Shown: positions 8,833 to 18,338, counted from the first letter of the stretch. The stretch is DNA of 64,000 bases from an uncultured Prevotella sp. (GCA_945869265.1 CAMBOI010000009.1:1-64000), one strand, 5' to 3'. Translations and numbers: made by a program. The notes: generated by a model from the sequence alone, not told the origin.

Positions 8833-10473
8833 TTATTTAACAACCTCGAACTTTGTGCCTGTCTGCTTGATTAGCTCACGGGCATAACGCTCGGGATAGC
8901 CAGGGCGAGAGGGGCGCTTGCCAAGACCAAACTTGTCGCGCACGAACTTGCCGTTGACGTCTTCCTTCACCACCATGTCATTGTATTTCACGATGAGATA
9001 TGTGGCGAGGTTCTTCCATGTGTCGAGCATCTGATCGGCCTTGTCTGAGGTGTATTTTGACAGATAATCCACGGCAGCCTGGCGGTCGGTCTTTGAGAGT
9101 TCGAGTGCCTTGGCCTCCACCTCTGCCTGAGCAGCGAAATAAGAGTTGTCGAGTGAGTCGCGAACGGTCTGCAAACTGCCGAACATCTGCGAATAGCGCG
9201 GATAAACCATATTGCTCACCCAGTTGCACACCCAGAAGGCATTGTCCATGCTGAACGTGATATTGTCGGCACCGGGAGTGTTGTATGGAAGTGGAGCCAC
9301 CGAGGTGCAGCAATACACAGGAGTGAACGCCACCATGTTGGCATCGTCATTGCCAAACCACAATATGCCGCCGACCTCGCGGGGAAGCCATGAGCGCATC
9401 TGACTGACATACACAAATCCGCTCTGCTGGGTGCTCACCGGACGCTCATTGAAATATGTCTTGCCATCCACCTTAAACTGCAGTGGTGTGGGACGATAAG
9501 GCATTTCCCAAATACCGCCTCCGATGTCACTGTCAAGAGCAAAGGGAGTGCCCTCATAGTGGTCGCGCATTGCCATCTCCATGTCGTGGACACTGAGTTT
9601 GCGCTTGGGCACAATCCATAGAGGCATGGGCTTGGCATCTGCCACCTTACCGGCTGCATAGTCAACATACTGAGCCATGTCGTCGCTATACATATTAAAG
9701 AATGTCCACACGCGAGCCTCGCAGAATCGGCGACCGCTGAAGTCGGGTTTGGCGTATGTCTCGCAGAAACTGAAGTCGGCGTCCTTACCGTTATACCAAC
9801 CTTGTTCGCGGGCATACTTCACCACATTCTTAGAGAACATCACGTTCTGCTTGTCCTTCTGGTTGAAGGTGCGGATGCGACTCTGGTTGGCATGAGCACA
9901 GATGGCATCGTCGGGAATACGGAGTGCCACCCATACCACCGACTTGCTACCAGGACCGCAGCCCATCATCTCCATAATCCACGCCTCGTTGGGGTCGCAG
10001 ATGGTGAATGTCTCACCCTCGGAGTTATATCCGAAAGTCTCGGCAAGTGTGGTCATCACCTTAATAGCCTCGCGAGCCGTCTTCGAGCGCTGCAGGGCGA
10101 GATAGATGAGCGAACCGTAGTCGATTATACCTGTGGAATCCACCATCTCCTCGCGTCCGCCGAATGTTGTCTCACCGATAGTCACCTGCCACTCGTTGAT
10201 ATTGCCAATAACATTCCATGTCTCAGCTGCCTGAGGTATCTCACCATGATATTCATTTGTGTCCCAGTCGAATATCTTCACCATCTCACCCTTGGCATGC
10301 TTGCCGGCAGGATAATGTGCAAGACTCTGGAACATACCATAGTCGTCGGCACTGTAGCTGCACATCACGGAGCCATCTACGCTCGCCTTCTTGCCCACGA
10401 TAAAGTTGGTGCAAGCAAAGCCCGCCACATTGGCGCCCAAGCACAGCAGTGCCATCAATAATATCTTCTTCAT
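8833..10473 (-). CDS. Secreted C69-family dipeptidase
   Basis: A 546-residue peptidase of the C69 (PepD-like) Ntn-hydrolase family. A signal peptide (1-20) is followed directly by Cys21 in FACTNFIVGKKAS; in this family the cysteine exposed by processing is the nucleophile. Downstream family segments include DGSVMCSYSADD, TIGETTFGGREEM, EAWIMEMMGCGPGS and HANQSRIRTF. It probably cleaves dipeptides outside the cytoplasm for nutrition. It follows nadC by about 18 nt on the same strand and is probably the last gene of the cstA unit. Substrate preference cannot be read from the sequence. Confidence 0.92.
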   Translation of the reverse strand: MKKILLMALLCLGANVAGFACTNFIVGKKASVDGSVMCSYSADDYGMFQSLAHYPAGKHAKGEMVKIFDWDTNEYHGEIPQAAETWNVIGNINEWQVTIGETTFGGREEMVDSTGIIDYGSLIYLALQRSKTAREAIKVMTTLAETFGYNSEGETFTICDPNEAWIMEMMGCGPGSKSVVWVALRIPDDAICAHANQSRIRTFNQKDKQNVMFSKNVVKYAREQGWYNGKDADFSFCETYAKPDFSGRRFCEARVWTFFNMYSDDMAQYVDYAAGKVADAKPMPLWIVPKRKLSVHDMEMAMRDHYEGTPFALDSDIGGGIWEMPYRPTPLQFKVDGKTYFNERPVSTQQSGFVYVSQMRSWLPREVGGILWFGNDDANMVAFTPVYCCTSVAPLPYNTPGADNITFSMDNAFWVCNWVSNMVYPRYSQMFGSLQTVRDSLDNSYFAAQAEVEAKALELSKTDRQAAVDYLSKYTSDKADQMLDTWKNLATYLIVKYNDMVVKEDVNGKFVRDKFGLGKRPSRPGYPERYARELIKQTGTKFEVVK

Positions 10474-10491
10474 TAATTCCCTAATTTATTT

Positions 10492-11343
10492 TTACTCCGT
10501 AGCCTTAAAGCTCATGTCGAGTCCCTTAACCGAATGAGTGAGGGCACCTACAGAGATGAAATCCACGCCACACTCGGCATAGTCGCGCAGAGTGTCGAAG
10601 GTGATGCCGCCACTCGACTCCGTCTCATACTTTCCACCTACAATCTCCACAGCCTTCTTGGTGTCGGCAACAGAGAAATTGTCGAGCATGATACGGTCGA
10701 TACCGCCGCAATCCATAGCCTGCTTGAGTTCGTCGAAGTTGCGCACCTCAATCTCAATCTTCAGGTCGAGTCCCTTCTGCTTGAGATATTCGTGGCAGCG
10801 GTTGATGGCATTGGCAATACCACCGGCAAAGTCAACATGGTTGTCCTTGAGGAGAATCATGTCGAATAGACCGATGCGGTGGTTGCATCCTCCACCAATC
10901 TTCACTGCCTGTTTTTCGAGCATACGCATACCGGGAGTGGTCTTGCGGGTGTCGAGCACACGGGTGTGAGTGCCTTCAAGACGCTCTACATATTTTGCGG
11001 TCATAGTGGCAATACCGCTCATTCTCTGCATGATATTGAGCATCAGACGCTCAGTCTGCAAGAGCGAGCGCACCTTTCCGGTGACAATCATTGCCACATC
11101 ACCTTTTTTCACCTTAGTGCCATCGCCCATGAGTACCTCCACCTGCATGGTGGGGTCGAAGCGATGGAACACTTCCTTTGCTATCTCTACGCCTGCAAGG
11201 ATTCCGTCTTCCTTGATAAGGAGTTTTGACTTGCCCATTGCGTCCTCTGGGATACAACAGAGCGTGGTGTGGTCTCCGTCGCCGATGTCCTCGGCAAAAG
11301 ACAGATCAATCAGTCTGTCCACCAATTCTTCTACTTTCAGCAT
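10492..11343 (-). CDS. nadC: Nicotinate-nucleotide pyrophosphorylase NadC
   Basis: Quinolinate phosphoribosyltransferase of de novo NAD synthesis: quinolinate plus PRPP gives nicotinate mononucleotide, CO2 and PPi. At 283 aa it has normal length. Signature motifs are visible: DTRKTTPGMRMLEKQAVKIG near residue 131, GGCNHRIGLFDMILLKDNH near 151, EIEVRNFDE near 197, and the C-terminal ESSGGITFDTLRDYAECGVD phosphate-binding barrel end. No nadA or nadB lies in the window. It sits between a small outer-membrane protein and the C69 peptidase on the minus strand, apparently sharing the cstA transcript. Confidence 0.96.
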   Translation of the reverse strand: MLKVEELVDRLIDLSFAEDIGDGDHTTLCCIPEDAMGKSKLLIKEDGILAGVEIAKEVFHRFDPTMQVEVLMGDGTKVKKGDVAMIVTGKVRSLLQTERLMLNIMQRMSGIATMTAKYVERLEGTHTRVLDTRKTTPGMRMLEKQAVKIGGGCNHRIGLFDMILLKDNHVDFAGGIANAINRCHEYLKQKGLDLKIEIEVRNFDELKQAMDCGGIDRIMLDNFSVADTKKAVEIVGGKYETESSGGITFDTLRDYAECGVDFISVGALTHSVKGLDMSFKATE

Positions 11344-11374
11344 AATATATTTTTTTAATTTTCAATCTTCAATC

Positions 11375-11860
11375 TTAAAGATAAACTCCAATTCCAATTC
11401 TGATTCCCACAGTACTGAAGTCACTGTGGCTCTTGAACGACTGGTCGTAGTAGATTTCAGGCTCTACCGTCACCGTCTTGCTCAAGAAGAAAGCATAACC
11501 TAACTGGATGCCAGGTTGGAAATCGTCGAAAGCATTTCCTGCATGCACATAATTAGCCTGTGCACCAAGATAAATGCCGTTCTGCACTATATAATAGCGC
11601 ATACCCACACCAGCCTTGAAATAAGCCGGCTGACTATGCTTTTTATCCCACTCCAACTGAGCGGTAGCCATCAAATTGTCGTCAATAAGATATCCTGCCC
11701 TACCCTGCAGTCCGAACGAAGCCTTCTCCGAACCGTTATAGCTTAGTCCGACACCCGAGAGAGAAGCACCAACATAATACTTTCCCGCCTCAAACTGCGC
11801 ATGTGCGGCAACAGTCACCAGCACTGCAATCAATACTAAATAAATCCTTTTCATAATCAT
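11375..11860 (-). CDS. Small outer-membrane beta-barrel protein
   Basis: 161 residues with an N-terminal signal peptide (1-21, ending in AHA) and alternating aromatic and polar strands ending in a terminal aromatic-rich strand (RIGIGVYL), the pattern of an 8-strand OmpA/porin-like barrel. Segments such as KYYVGASLSGVGLSYNG and GAQANYVHAGNAF look like successive strands. The ATG overlaps the cstA stop by 4 nt, so it is coupled to that transporter gene. Function unknown; a structural or small-solute role in the outer membrane is only a guess. A short TTGAA-type repeat follows the stop. Confidence 0.75.
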   Translation of the reverse strand: MIMKRIYLVLIAVLVTVAAHAQFEAGKYYVGASLSGVGLSYNGSEKASFGLQGRAGYLIDDNLMATAQLEWDKKHSQPAYFKAGVGMRYYIVQNGIYLGAQANYVHAGNAFDDFQPGIQLGYAFFLSKTVTVEPEIYYDQSFKSHSDFSTVGIRIGIGVYL

Positions 11861-13326
11861 GATATTTTATTGTTTTTCTTGTATTTAGACTCATATATAT
11901 GAAACCATCCATAAGCCACGATGAGCACCACCACTCCGAGGAGATAGCCAACACGCTCGGGCATACCAAACGCCTGCTTTGACACAAAGAGGTATGTGGC
12001 ACAAATAGTAGTCATGAACAGGGCTGGAATGAGCATGAAATAATATGGTTTGCCATTCTGCAACAGATACACGGTGATAGCCCAAAGAGTGAACACCGAC
12101 AGGGTCTGGTTGCTCCATCCGAAATACTGCCAGATGACATTAAATCCGTCGGGGTTCTCCACCTGCCACAGAAGCAGGGCAATACAGCAGAGGAACAAGG
12201 GCACGGAGATGAGCAGACGACGCTTGATGGTGCGCTGCTCTATGCGGATGAAATCGGCAATGATCAGTCGTGCCGAGCGCAAGGCTGTGTCGCCACTTGT
12301 GATTGGGGCAGCCACCACTCCGAGCATGGCAAGAATACCGCCAGCCACACCAAGCCAGTCATTGCAGATGATATTTACCACCTTGGGGGCTGATGTAGAG
12401 AATCCATTGTTGGCAAACTCGGTGATGACCTGATATCCAGGCTGCGGTTCGGCATAGAAGAAATACGATGCCACCGTAGCCCATATCAATGCCACGACTC
12501 CCTCGGTAATCATCGCTCCATAGAATATAGGTCGGCCCATGCGCTCGCTCTTCATGCAGCGACCCATCAGCGGACTCTGTGTGGCATGGAAACCACTGAT
12601 GGCTCCACAGGCGATGGTGATGAAAAGACAGGGGAACAGTTGGTTCGACCATGAGGGATCGACCGTCAGGGCCTTGTTGCCCAAGCCGTCCCACAACTCG
12701 GGAATCTCGGGCCACTTGGCAAGGAGCACTACCATCAACGCGGCTGCCATAAAGAGCAGGGAGAAGGCAAACAGCGGATAAATGCGTCCTATCACCTTAT
12801 CCACTGGCAACATCGTGGCTATGAAATAATAAGCAAAGATAATGATAATCCACATGGTGGTGGTGCCTGCCATATCGTCGAGTATCTCGGCAGGACTATA
12901 TACGAACACTGCTCCCACCATCGTCAACAGCACTACCGAGAACACAAGCATCAGTTTGCGTGTGCGCTCGCCAAGTACATCACCGATTACCTCGGGCAGA
13001 CCCACTCCTCCCTTGCGCATGGAAATCATACCGCTGAGGTAGTCGTGGGTGGCTCCGGCGAATATACAACCAAAGACTATCCACAGATATGCCGACGGAC
13101 CAAACTTGGCACCCATGATTGCACCGAAGATAGGACCTGTTCCGGCAATATTGAGAAACTGGATCATAAAAATCTTCCAATTCGGAAGCACCATGAAATC
13201 CACACCGTCGGCTTTCGCCACTGCAGGTGTCTCGCGGTCGTCGGGACCAAACACTCTCTCGACAAACCTTCCATACAGGAAATAACCCAATATTAGGGCT
13301 ACAAGGCTCAAAATAAATGTTATCAT
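11857..13326 (-). CDS. cstA: CstA-family carbon starvation transporter
   Basis: A 489-residue polytopic membrane protein of the CstA (APC superfamily) type; E. coli CstA and BtsT take up peptides and pyruvate. The family core is clear near residues 53-75: FLNIAGTGPIFGAIMGAKFG, then the motif ATHDYLSGMISMRKGGVGLP near 93. More than ten hydrophobic segments follow, including WSNQTLSVFTLWAI near the end. It is somewhat shorter than E. coli CstA (about 700 aa), as in many Bacteroidota. The gene opens an operon with the outer-membrane protein, nadC and the secreted dipeptidase, which is compatible with peptide use. Confidence 0.9.
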   Translation of the reverse strand: MITFILSLVALILGYFLYGRFVERVFGPDDRETPAVAKADGVDFMVLPNWKIFMIQFLNIAGTGPIFGAIMGAKFGPSAYLWIVFGCIFAGATHDYLSGMISMRKGGVGLPEVIGDVLGERTRKLMLVFSVVLLTMVGAVFVYSPAEILDDMAGTTTMWIIIIFAYYFIATMLPVDKVIGRIYPLFAFSLLFMAAALMVVLLAKWPEIPELWDGLGNKALTVDPSWSNQLFPCLFITIACGAISGFHATQSPLMGRCMKSERMGRPIFYGAMITEGVVALIWATVASYFFYAEPQPGYQVITEFANNGFSTSAPKVVNIICNDWLGVAGGILAMLGVVAAPITSGDTALRSARLIIADFIRIEQRTIKRRLLISVPLFLCCIALLLWQVENPDGFNVIWQYFGWSNQTLSVFTLWAITVYLLQNGKPYYFMLIPALFMTTICATYLFVSKQAFGMPERVGYLLGVVVLIVAYGWFHIYESKYKKNNKIS

Positions 13327-13362
13327 TTACGATATAAATCTATAAATTAGCTATTTTTCGTG

Positions 13363-13410
13363 CAAAAGTAACAATTATATTTGATATATGAAAAAAAAAT
13401 CATAACTTTG
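13363..13410. promoter_or_regulatory. Divergent promoters for cstA and the GH10-like gene
   Basis: Plus strand: TTTG (13380-13383), 19-nt spacer, TAACTTTG (13403-13410), leading to ATG 13431. Minus strand: a -7 box TACTTTTG at 13363-13370, about 37 nt before the cstA start, without a perfect TTTG partner. The two core promoters nearly abut, so their use may be mutually exclusive. Confidence 0.65.
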
Positions 13411-13430
13411 CACCAAAATTTAAGAAAAAT

Positions 13431-14852
13431 ATGAGATTTTACAACATATTGATAACTTTATTGACCATATTTTGCCCCTTTTCGGCATTGGCTCAGGACA
13501 TCAGTCACCCAAAGCACGAAGTGAGGGCGGTATGGCTCACTACCATCGGCGGACTCGACTGGCCGCACTCCTATTCACAATCGGCAGCTTCGGCAAAAAA
13601 GCAGCAAAAGGAACTTACCGACATCCTCGACAAATTGCAAAAGGCCAACATCAACACCGTACTCCTGCAGACGAGAGTGAGGGCAACTACCATCTATCCC
13701 TCTGCCATCGAACCCTGGGACGGATGTATGTCGGGATTCCCGGGAAAGTCGCCTGGATATGACCCTCTCGCCTTTGCCATCGAGGAGTGTCATCGACGCG
13801 GCATGGAACTGCATGCATGGGTGGTGGCAATTCCTGTGGGAAAATGGAACAAACTCGGATGCCGACAGCTCAACGCCAAGCATCGCGGACTCGTCAAGCG
13901 TATTGGCGAGGATGGATATATGCGCCCCGAAAACCCAATGACTGCCACATATATCGCCGACATCTGTGAGGAGATAACTCGCAAGTACGACATCGACGGC
14001 ATACACCTCGACTATATCCGATATCCCGAACAGGAGAAGTTGAAAAGGTCATCATTGCCTATATGCCGAGAGAATATCACGAGGATAGTAAGGGCGGTAA
14101 ATACAAGGGTTAGGGAATGTAAGCCGTGGGTAAAGATAAGTTGCTCGCCATTAGGTAAATACAGTGACCTATCGCGCTACAACAGCAACGGATGGAATGC
14201 CTTTTCCACTGTGGCTCAGGACGCACAGGGATGGGTACGCGACGGACTTATGGACCAGCTCTATCCGATGATGTATTACAAGGGCAACCATTTCTTCCCC
14301 TTTGCAGCCGACTGGAACGAGAATGCCCACACGCGCACTATTTGCCCAGGTCTCGGCATATACTTCCTGTCACCACGCGAGGGCAACTGGACAATCGACA
14401 TGGTGAGACGACAACTCTATTTCCTTCGCTCCGAGGGTTTGGGGCACGCCTTCTTCCGATGCAAGTTCCTGCTCGACAATGTACAGGGTATTTATGACTT
14501 CACATGCAACGAACTCAACCGCTACCCTGCCCTCGTGCCACCTATGACATGGCGCGACAACACTCCACCGGCTGCGCCAAACAACCTTCAGCTCAGCAAC
14601 AGCAATACCCGACTCTCATGGCAGACATCTGACACAGAGTCACACCTTTTTAATATATATATGTCATACGACCTGCCGGTTGATACCTCAAATCCCGAAA
14701 ATCTGATAGCGGTGCGCAAGCAGGAGCAGGAGATAACACTGCCCGTGGAGCACAACCTCTTCGATGTGTATTATGCAGTGACTGCCATCGACAGATACGG
14801 CAATGAGAGTCTTCCGGCAACAATAACACGCAAAGGTATATGGAAAAGATAA
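13431..14852 (+). CDS. Secreted glycoside hydrolase-like protein (GHL10/DUF187)
   Basis: 473 residues with a signal peptide (1-21, ending in ALA). The body is the family-10-like hydrolase TIM barrel: [20 protein letters not shown] near residue 28, [23 protein letters not shown] near 74, [22 protein letters not shown] near 110, and [15 protein letters not shown] near 188. The C-terminus (about 375-465) looks like a fibronectin type III module. Family members act on glycans or peptidoglycan in the envelope; the substrate here is unknown. It has its own promoter and its last 13 nt overlap ruvC. Confidence 0.88.
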   Translation: MRFYNILITLLTIFCPFSALAQDISHPKHEVRAVWLTTIGGLDWPHSYSQSAASAKKQQKELTDILDKLQKANINTVLLQTRVRATTIYPSAIEPWDGCMSGFPGKSPGYDPLAFAIEECHRRGMELHAWVVAIPVGKWNKLGCRQLNAKHRGLVKRIGEDGYMRPENPMTATYIADICEEITRKYDIDGIHLDYIRYPEQEKLKRSSLPICRENITRIVRAVNTRVRECKPWVKISCSPLGKYSDLSRYNSNGWNAFSTVAQDAQGWVRDGLMDQLYPMMYYKGNHFFPFAADWNENAHTRTICPGLGIYFLSPREGNWTIDMVRRQLYFLRSEGLGHAFFRCKFLLDNVQGIYDFTCNELNRYPALVPPMTWRDNTPPAAPNNLQLSNSNTRLSWQTSDTESHLFNIYMSYDLPVDTSNPENLIAVRKQEQEITLPVEHNLFDVYYAVTAIDRYGNESLPATITRKGIWKR

Positions 14853-15397
14853 TTCTCGGCATCGACCCCGGTACAAATATCATGGGATATGGACTGATAA
14901 AGGTTGTGGGCAACAAGGCGGAGATGATCTCCATGGGTGTCATCGACCTCAGGAAATTTCCCGATCCCTATCTCAAACTCGGACATATCTTCGAGCGGGT
15001 CACTGGTATCATCGACTCCTATCTGCCCGACGAGATGGCTATCGAGGCTCCCTTCTTCGGCAAAAACGTGCAGTCGATGCTCAAGCTCGGGCGAGCCCAA
15101 GGCACTGCCATAGCGGCTGCCATCCATCACGGTATTCCCATTCACGAATATGCTCCGCTGAAAATCAAGATGGCTATAACAGGTCAGGGACAGGCTTCCA
15201 AGGAACAAGTGGCGGGAATGTTGCAGCGACTGCTGAAACTGGACCAAAGTGAGATGTGCAAGTTTATGGATGCTACCGACGCCCTTGGTGCCGCCTATTG
15301 CCATTTCCTGCAGATGAGCCGTCCCGAAACGGGTGCCAAGCACTACTCCAGCTGGAAGGACTTTGCGAACAAAAACAAAGCGAGAGTAAAGGATTAA
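14840..15397 (+). CDS. ruvC: Holliday junction resolvase RuvC
   Basis: A 185-residue endonuclease of the RuvABC complex that cuts four-way junctions during recombination. The acidic active site is visible: D in [14 protein letters not shown] near residue 7, E in [20 protein letters not shown] near 70, and the C-terminal D pair in [15 protein letters not shown] near 143-150. The length is normal. Its ATG overlaps the end of the upstream hydrolase by 13 nt and its TAA abuts the next ATG, so the three plus-strand genes are probably one transcript. ruvA and ruvB are not in the window. Confidence 0.96.
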   Translation: MEKIILGIDPGTNIMGYGLIKVVGNKAEMISMGVIDLRKFPDPYLKLGHIFERVTGIIDSYLPDEMAIEAPFFGKNVQSMLKLGRAQGTAIAAAIHHGIPIHEYAPLKIKMAITGQGQASKEQVAGMLQRLLKLDQSEMCKFMDATDALGAAYCHFLQMSRPETGAKHYSSWKDFANKNKARVKD

Positions 15398-16891
15398 ATG
15401 AATATAAATATGCAGAAAATAATTAAGATTGAAAAAGGCGTGACCAGAATGCCGGAATGGCGAATGGCAGAGCCTGTTGACTTTGAATTGTGCGACGCCG
15501 AGCACATCGCTATAGTAGGCCCCAACGGCGGGGGCAAATCAATGTTGGTGGACATACTTATCGGACGCCATCCGTTGATAATGACCGAACCGCAATACGA
15601 CTTCTCGCCAAGCACCAAACCGCTTGCGGCCGACAATATCAAGTATATCACCTTCCGTGACTCCTACGGAGACAGCGACGGCACATACTTCCTCCAGCAA
15701 CGATGGAACCAGCAGGAGATTGACGAAGAGACTCCCCGTGTGGGCAGCGAACTGGAGAAGGCTTATCACATGGCTGGCGAGGACACTCCCGAACGACGCG
15801 CTCTGCAAAGCCATCTCTATAGCCTCTTCCATATCGAGCACCTCATGGACAAGTATCTCATCCTGATGTCGAGCGGCGAATTGCGCAAATACCAGCTCAC
15901 CAAGGCATTGCTCACCGACCCTCGTGTGCTCATCATGGACAACCCCTTCATCGGTCTCGACGCCGAGACGCGCGACCAACTCAAGGAACTGCTCTCCCTG
16001 CTGGCCCGTGAGCGACATTTGCAAGTAGTACTCGTATTGTCGAAGACCGACGACATTCCCGACTTCATCACCCATGTGGTGGAGGTAAAGGATATGCGCG
16101 TGGGCACGAAAATGACAAGGGAGGAATATGTCACAAATCGCCAACCCAACCCCTCGCGGGTGCTTGATGAGGAAATGGAGAACACCATCGTCAACCTACC
16201 CTACAAGGACAACGACTACAACAGCGACGAGGTTGTGGGAATGAACAAAGTGAGCATCATCTATGGCGAGCGCACCATCCTGAAGGAACTCGACTGGACA
16301 GTGCGCAATGGAGAACGTTGGGCTCTCAGCGGACAAAATGGTGCAGGCAAGAGTACGTTGCTCTCGCTCGTATGTGCCGACAATCCCCAAAGCTACGCCT
16401 GCGACATCTCGCTCTTCGGCAATCCCCGTGGTTCGGGCGAAAGCATTTGGGACATCAAGAAGCACATCGGATATGTATCACCCGAGATGCACCGCTCCTA
16501 TCATCGCGACATTCCTGCCATCAGGATAGTGGCAAGCGGACTCAAGGACACCGTCGGTCTGTATGCCAAACCCAATGAAAGCGAATATGACATCTGCCGC
16601 CTATGGATGAAGATCTTCGGTCTTGAAGGCAAGGAGAACACCTCGTTCCTCAAGCTCTCAAGCGGTGAGCAGCGCTTGGTTCTTGTGGCAAGGGCATTTG
16701 TCAAGGACCCGCAACTCCTTATCCTCGACGAACCACTCCATGGTCTTGACAACCGCAACCGTCGCCTGGTTAAGGATGTCATCGAGGCCTTCTGCCGCCG
16801 TCGCAACAAGACCCTCATCATGGTGACCCACTACAAGGAGGAACTCCCCGCCTGCATCGACCACAGCATCTTCCTCATGCGGCATGTGTAA
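15398..16891 (+). CDS. ModF-like double ABC ATPase
   Basis: 497 residues with two tandem ABC nucleotide-binding domains and no membrane segment. Domain 1 has Walker A GPNGGGKS near 45, signature LMSSGELRKYQ near 150, and a Walker B (VLIMDN) lacking the usual glutamate. Domain 2 has Walker A GQNGAGKS near 310, signature LSSGEQRLVLVARAF near 422 and Walker B LLILDEPLHGLD near 440. Layout and length match E. coli ModF (PhrA). That protein is linked by name to molybdate transport but has no proven transport role, and no mod genes are nearby. ATG 15398 is used (TAAATG junction); an alternative ATG lies 12 nt on. Confidence 0.85.
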   Translation: MNINMQKIIKIEKGVTRMPEWRMAEPVDFELCDAEHIAIVGPNGGGKSMLVDILIGRHPLIMTEPQYDFSPSTKPLAADNIKYITFRDSYGDSDGTYFLQQRWNQQEIDEETPRVGSELEKAYHMAGEDTPERRALQSHLYSLFHIEHLMDKYLILMSSGELRKYQLTKALLTDPRVLIMDNPFIGLDAETRDQLKELLSLLARERHLQVVLVLSKTDDIPDFITHVVEVKDMRVGTKMTREEYVTNRQPNPSRVLDEEMENTIVNLPYKDNDYNSDEVVGMNKVSIIYGERTILKELDWTVRNGERWALSGQNGAGKSTLLSLVCADNPQSYACDISLFGNPRGSGESIWDIKKHIGYVSPEMHRSYHRDIPAIRIVASGLKDTVGLYAKPNESEYDICRLWMKIFGLEGKENTSFLKLSSGEQRLVLVARAFVKDPQLLILDEPLHGLDNRNRRLVKDVIEAFCRRRNKTLIMVTHYKEELPACIDHSIFLMRHV

Positions 16892-16948
16892 TATTACATC
16901 CGACATTATATAACCGAGATGTATGACTGTTGTTGCATGTACTGAACA

Positions 16949-16970
16949 GAGTGAATTGATTATTTCACTC
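16949..16970 (+). other. Small hairpin downstream of the ModF-like gene
   Basis: A 7-bp stem, GAGTGAA with TTCACTC, 58 nt after the ATPase stop and without a U-run. It may be a weak 3' end signal. The whole 16892-17204 gap has no gene that I can support. Confidence 0.35.
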
Positions 16971-17024
16971 AGGCTATTCAGATTTTATCACTAAGGCAGA
17001 TATAAAATAATGTGAAGCCTCTGT

Positions 17025-17078
17025 TGTTTTATGTTCCCCACTGCGGTATGTACGTTCCGCAGTGGGGAATATAAAACA
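17025..17078. repeat. 22-bp inverted repeat
   Basis: Arms 17025-17046 and 17057-17078 are complementary over 22 bp with a single mismatch, around a 10-base loop. The core is TTCCCCACTGCGG. It lies between the ends of convergent genes but has no U-run, so it is an atypical terminator or a remnant of a mobile element. Confidence 0.85.
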
Positions 17079-17157
17079 GATACCTGTATTGGCAAAATTA
17101 CAACAGCTATAGTGAATACTTTACGACAACTCTTATTACACATTCATTACCACTATC

Positions 17158-17179
17158 TTTCCATTCATCCAAACATTTC
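17158..17179. repeat. 22-bp direct repeat, left copy
   Basis: TTTCCATTCATCCAAACATT plus TC; matches 18059-18080 at 21 of 22 positions in the same orientation. The two copies bracket the kinase-like gene. Confidence 0.85.
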
Positions 17180-17204
17180 ACTTCTCCATCTTCCCAACAA
17201 TCCC

Positions 17205-18020
17205 TTATATATCAATTACAACGTTATTATTTAATAATCTTATTCCGTTATTACGTAATTTCGGTGTATTAATTCTGATATCACAATCAACTACAAAAAC
17301 CGTTCCATTTTCAGAGCACAAGACATTTTCATCATGCATATCACTTAAATAGATTTTTGGAGTAGCATAAGTCCAATTTTTCCTATTCATCAGGACGAAG
17401 CCCATATTGCTCATGAATGTCTCTATTTCCTCATCAGTCATTCTCAATCCTTGAATAAAAGGTTGCTCTACAATAATCTTGAATTCATCATTACTATCTC
17501 TTCCAAAACCAAGCACTTTCATGCTCGTTTCTGAGAAATATGTATTGTGAAGAGTTATTCTATCCAAAGCAAGAATGGGTTGAATAAAGTAGTCCAACCC
17601 TATCGACTTTACTAAAAAATTACCATGATCATAGACATTAGCCTCCCCACCTTCAGCTATCTGCTCGCCAAAAGTATGATTTAGAAACCTGTCAACATCG
17701 TCATACCACACATTCACTATTCTTGCCCATTTCTCAATTGCGCGAGTTTGTTTCTCTGCATATTTGAGTTCTCTTTTGAATTCCTCCCTTCCTTCAAGCT
17801 CTGAATCTGGGCAATTTTCTGCTCCCGCGAGTAAGGATGCAATGACATGCACAGCACCTCCCTTTGAGCAGCCATGCTGTTCCTGCGGTGAAAATCGTTT
17901 ATATATAAGCCTTCCTCTAATAAATAGTTCTGCATAATAATCAAGTTGTTGCAGACCCTCTGATGTGAAGCCATCATCTATGATGTTCCTCACTGACGTC
18001 CAAAAATCTGCACTGTTCAT
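17205..18020 (-). CDS. Protein-kinase-like (polyvalent-protein type) gene
   Basis: A 271-residue cytoplasmic protein without signal or membrane segments. The N-terminal ~120 residues are helical and unrecognised. From about 125 there is a kinase-like order of motifs: a glycine-rich loop with lysine (IAEGGEANVYDHGNFLVKSI), an adenine-pocket-like VEQPFIQG, a catalytic-loop-like LSDMHDENVL near 225 and a metal-site-like VVDCDIR near 245. This resembles the putative kinase domains of phage and mobile-element polyvalent proteins. The activity is inference. The gene is more AT-rich than its neighbours to the eye, has its own promoter and lies between 22-bp direct repeats, which suggests acquisition. 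Confidence 0.7.
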   Translation of the reverse strand: MNSADFWTSVRNIIDDGFTSEGLQQLDYYAELFIRGRLIYKRFSPQEQHGCSKGGAVHVIASLLAGAENCPDSELEGREEFKRELKYAEKQTRAIEKWARIVNVWYDDVDRFLNHTFGEQIAEGGEANVYDHGNFLVKSIGLDYFIQPILALDRITLHNTYFSETSMKVLGFGRDSNDEFKIIVEQPFIQGLRMTDEEIETFMSNMGFVLMNRKNWTYATPKIYLSDMHDENVLCSENGTVFVVDCDIRINTPKLRNNGIRLLNNNVVIDI

Positions 18021-18042
18021 AATCTTTTATGTAAATTTGCCG

Positions 18043-18074
18043 CAAAGATACAAACAATTTTCCATTCCTCCAAA
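18043..18074 (-). promoter_or_regulatory. Promoter of the kinase-like gene
   Basis: Minus strand TTTG (18071-18074), 20-nt spacer, TATCTTTG (18043-18050), 22 nt before the ATG. The -33 element falls inside the right copy of the direct repeat. Confidence 0.7.
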
Positions 18075-18080
18075 CATTTC
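18059..18080. repeat. 22-bp direct repeat, right copy
   Basis: Second copy of the repeat at 17158-17179, with one A/C difference. The copies are 901 bp apart and enclose the whole gene. Confidence 0.85.
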
Positions 18081-18183
18081 TCGGATTATTTGCAATAATT
18101 TGGCTTCTCTCAACTCCATCCAATCACCCCAAGCGTCACATGTCACATGGATTTAGGGAAAGCAACTATATAACAATGATACA

Positions 18184-18295
18184 ATTTATTGTAATGATGT
18201 AATGTAATGGTCAATAATAATATTTTTTACTCATATTCAAGCACTTACCATTGTATTTGGGCGTAAATCATTACAATTACAGCATTACAATAAAT
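18184..18295. repeat. Long AT-rich inverted repeat
   Basis: ATTTATTGTAATGATGTAAT at 18184 onward is complementary to 18270-18295 with one mismatch and one indel over about 25 bp, separated by 61 bp. It lies in the 742-bp gene-poor gap 18021-18762 and may form a long hairpin. Confidence 0.75.
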
Positions 18296-18338
18296 CTGTG
18301 CCTATACTGAAAAAGTAGTCACATTCTTGCCCATTCAA

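Noticed and set aside
14771..15505. 244-codon minus-strand frame opposite ruvC
   Set aside because: Antisense to RuvC, whose catalytic residues are intact; no promoter and no recognisable domain.
17025..17078. Insertion-sequence terminal repeat
   Set aside because: Both arms are adjacent with a 10-nt loop and no transposase or second copy lies nearby, so an intact IS end is not supported.
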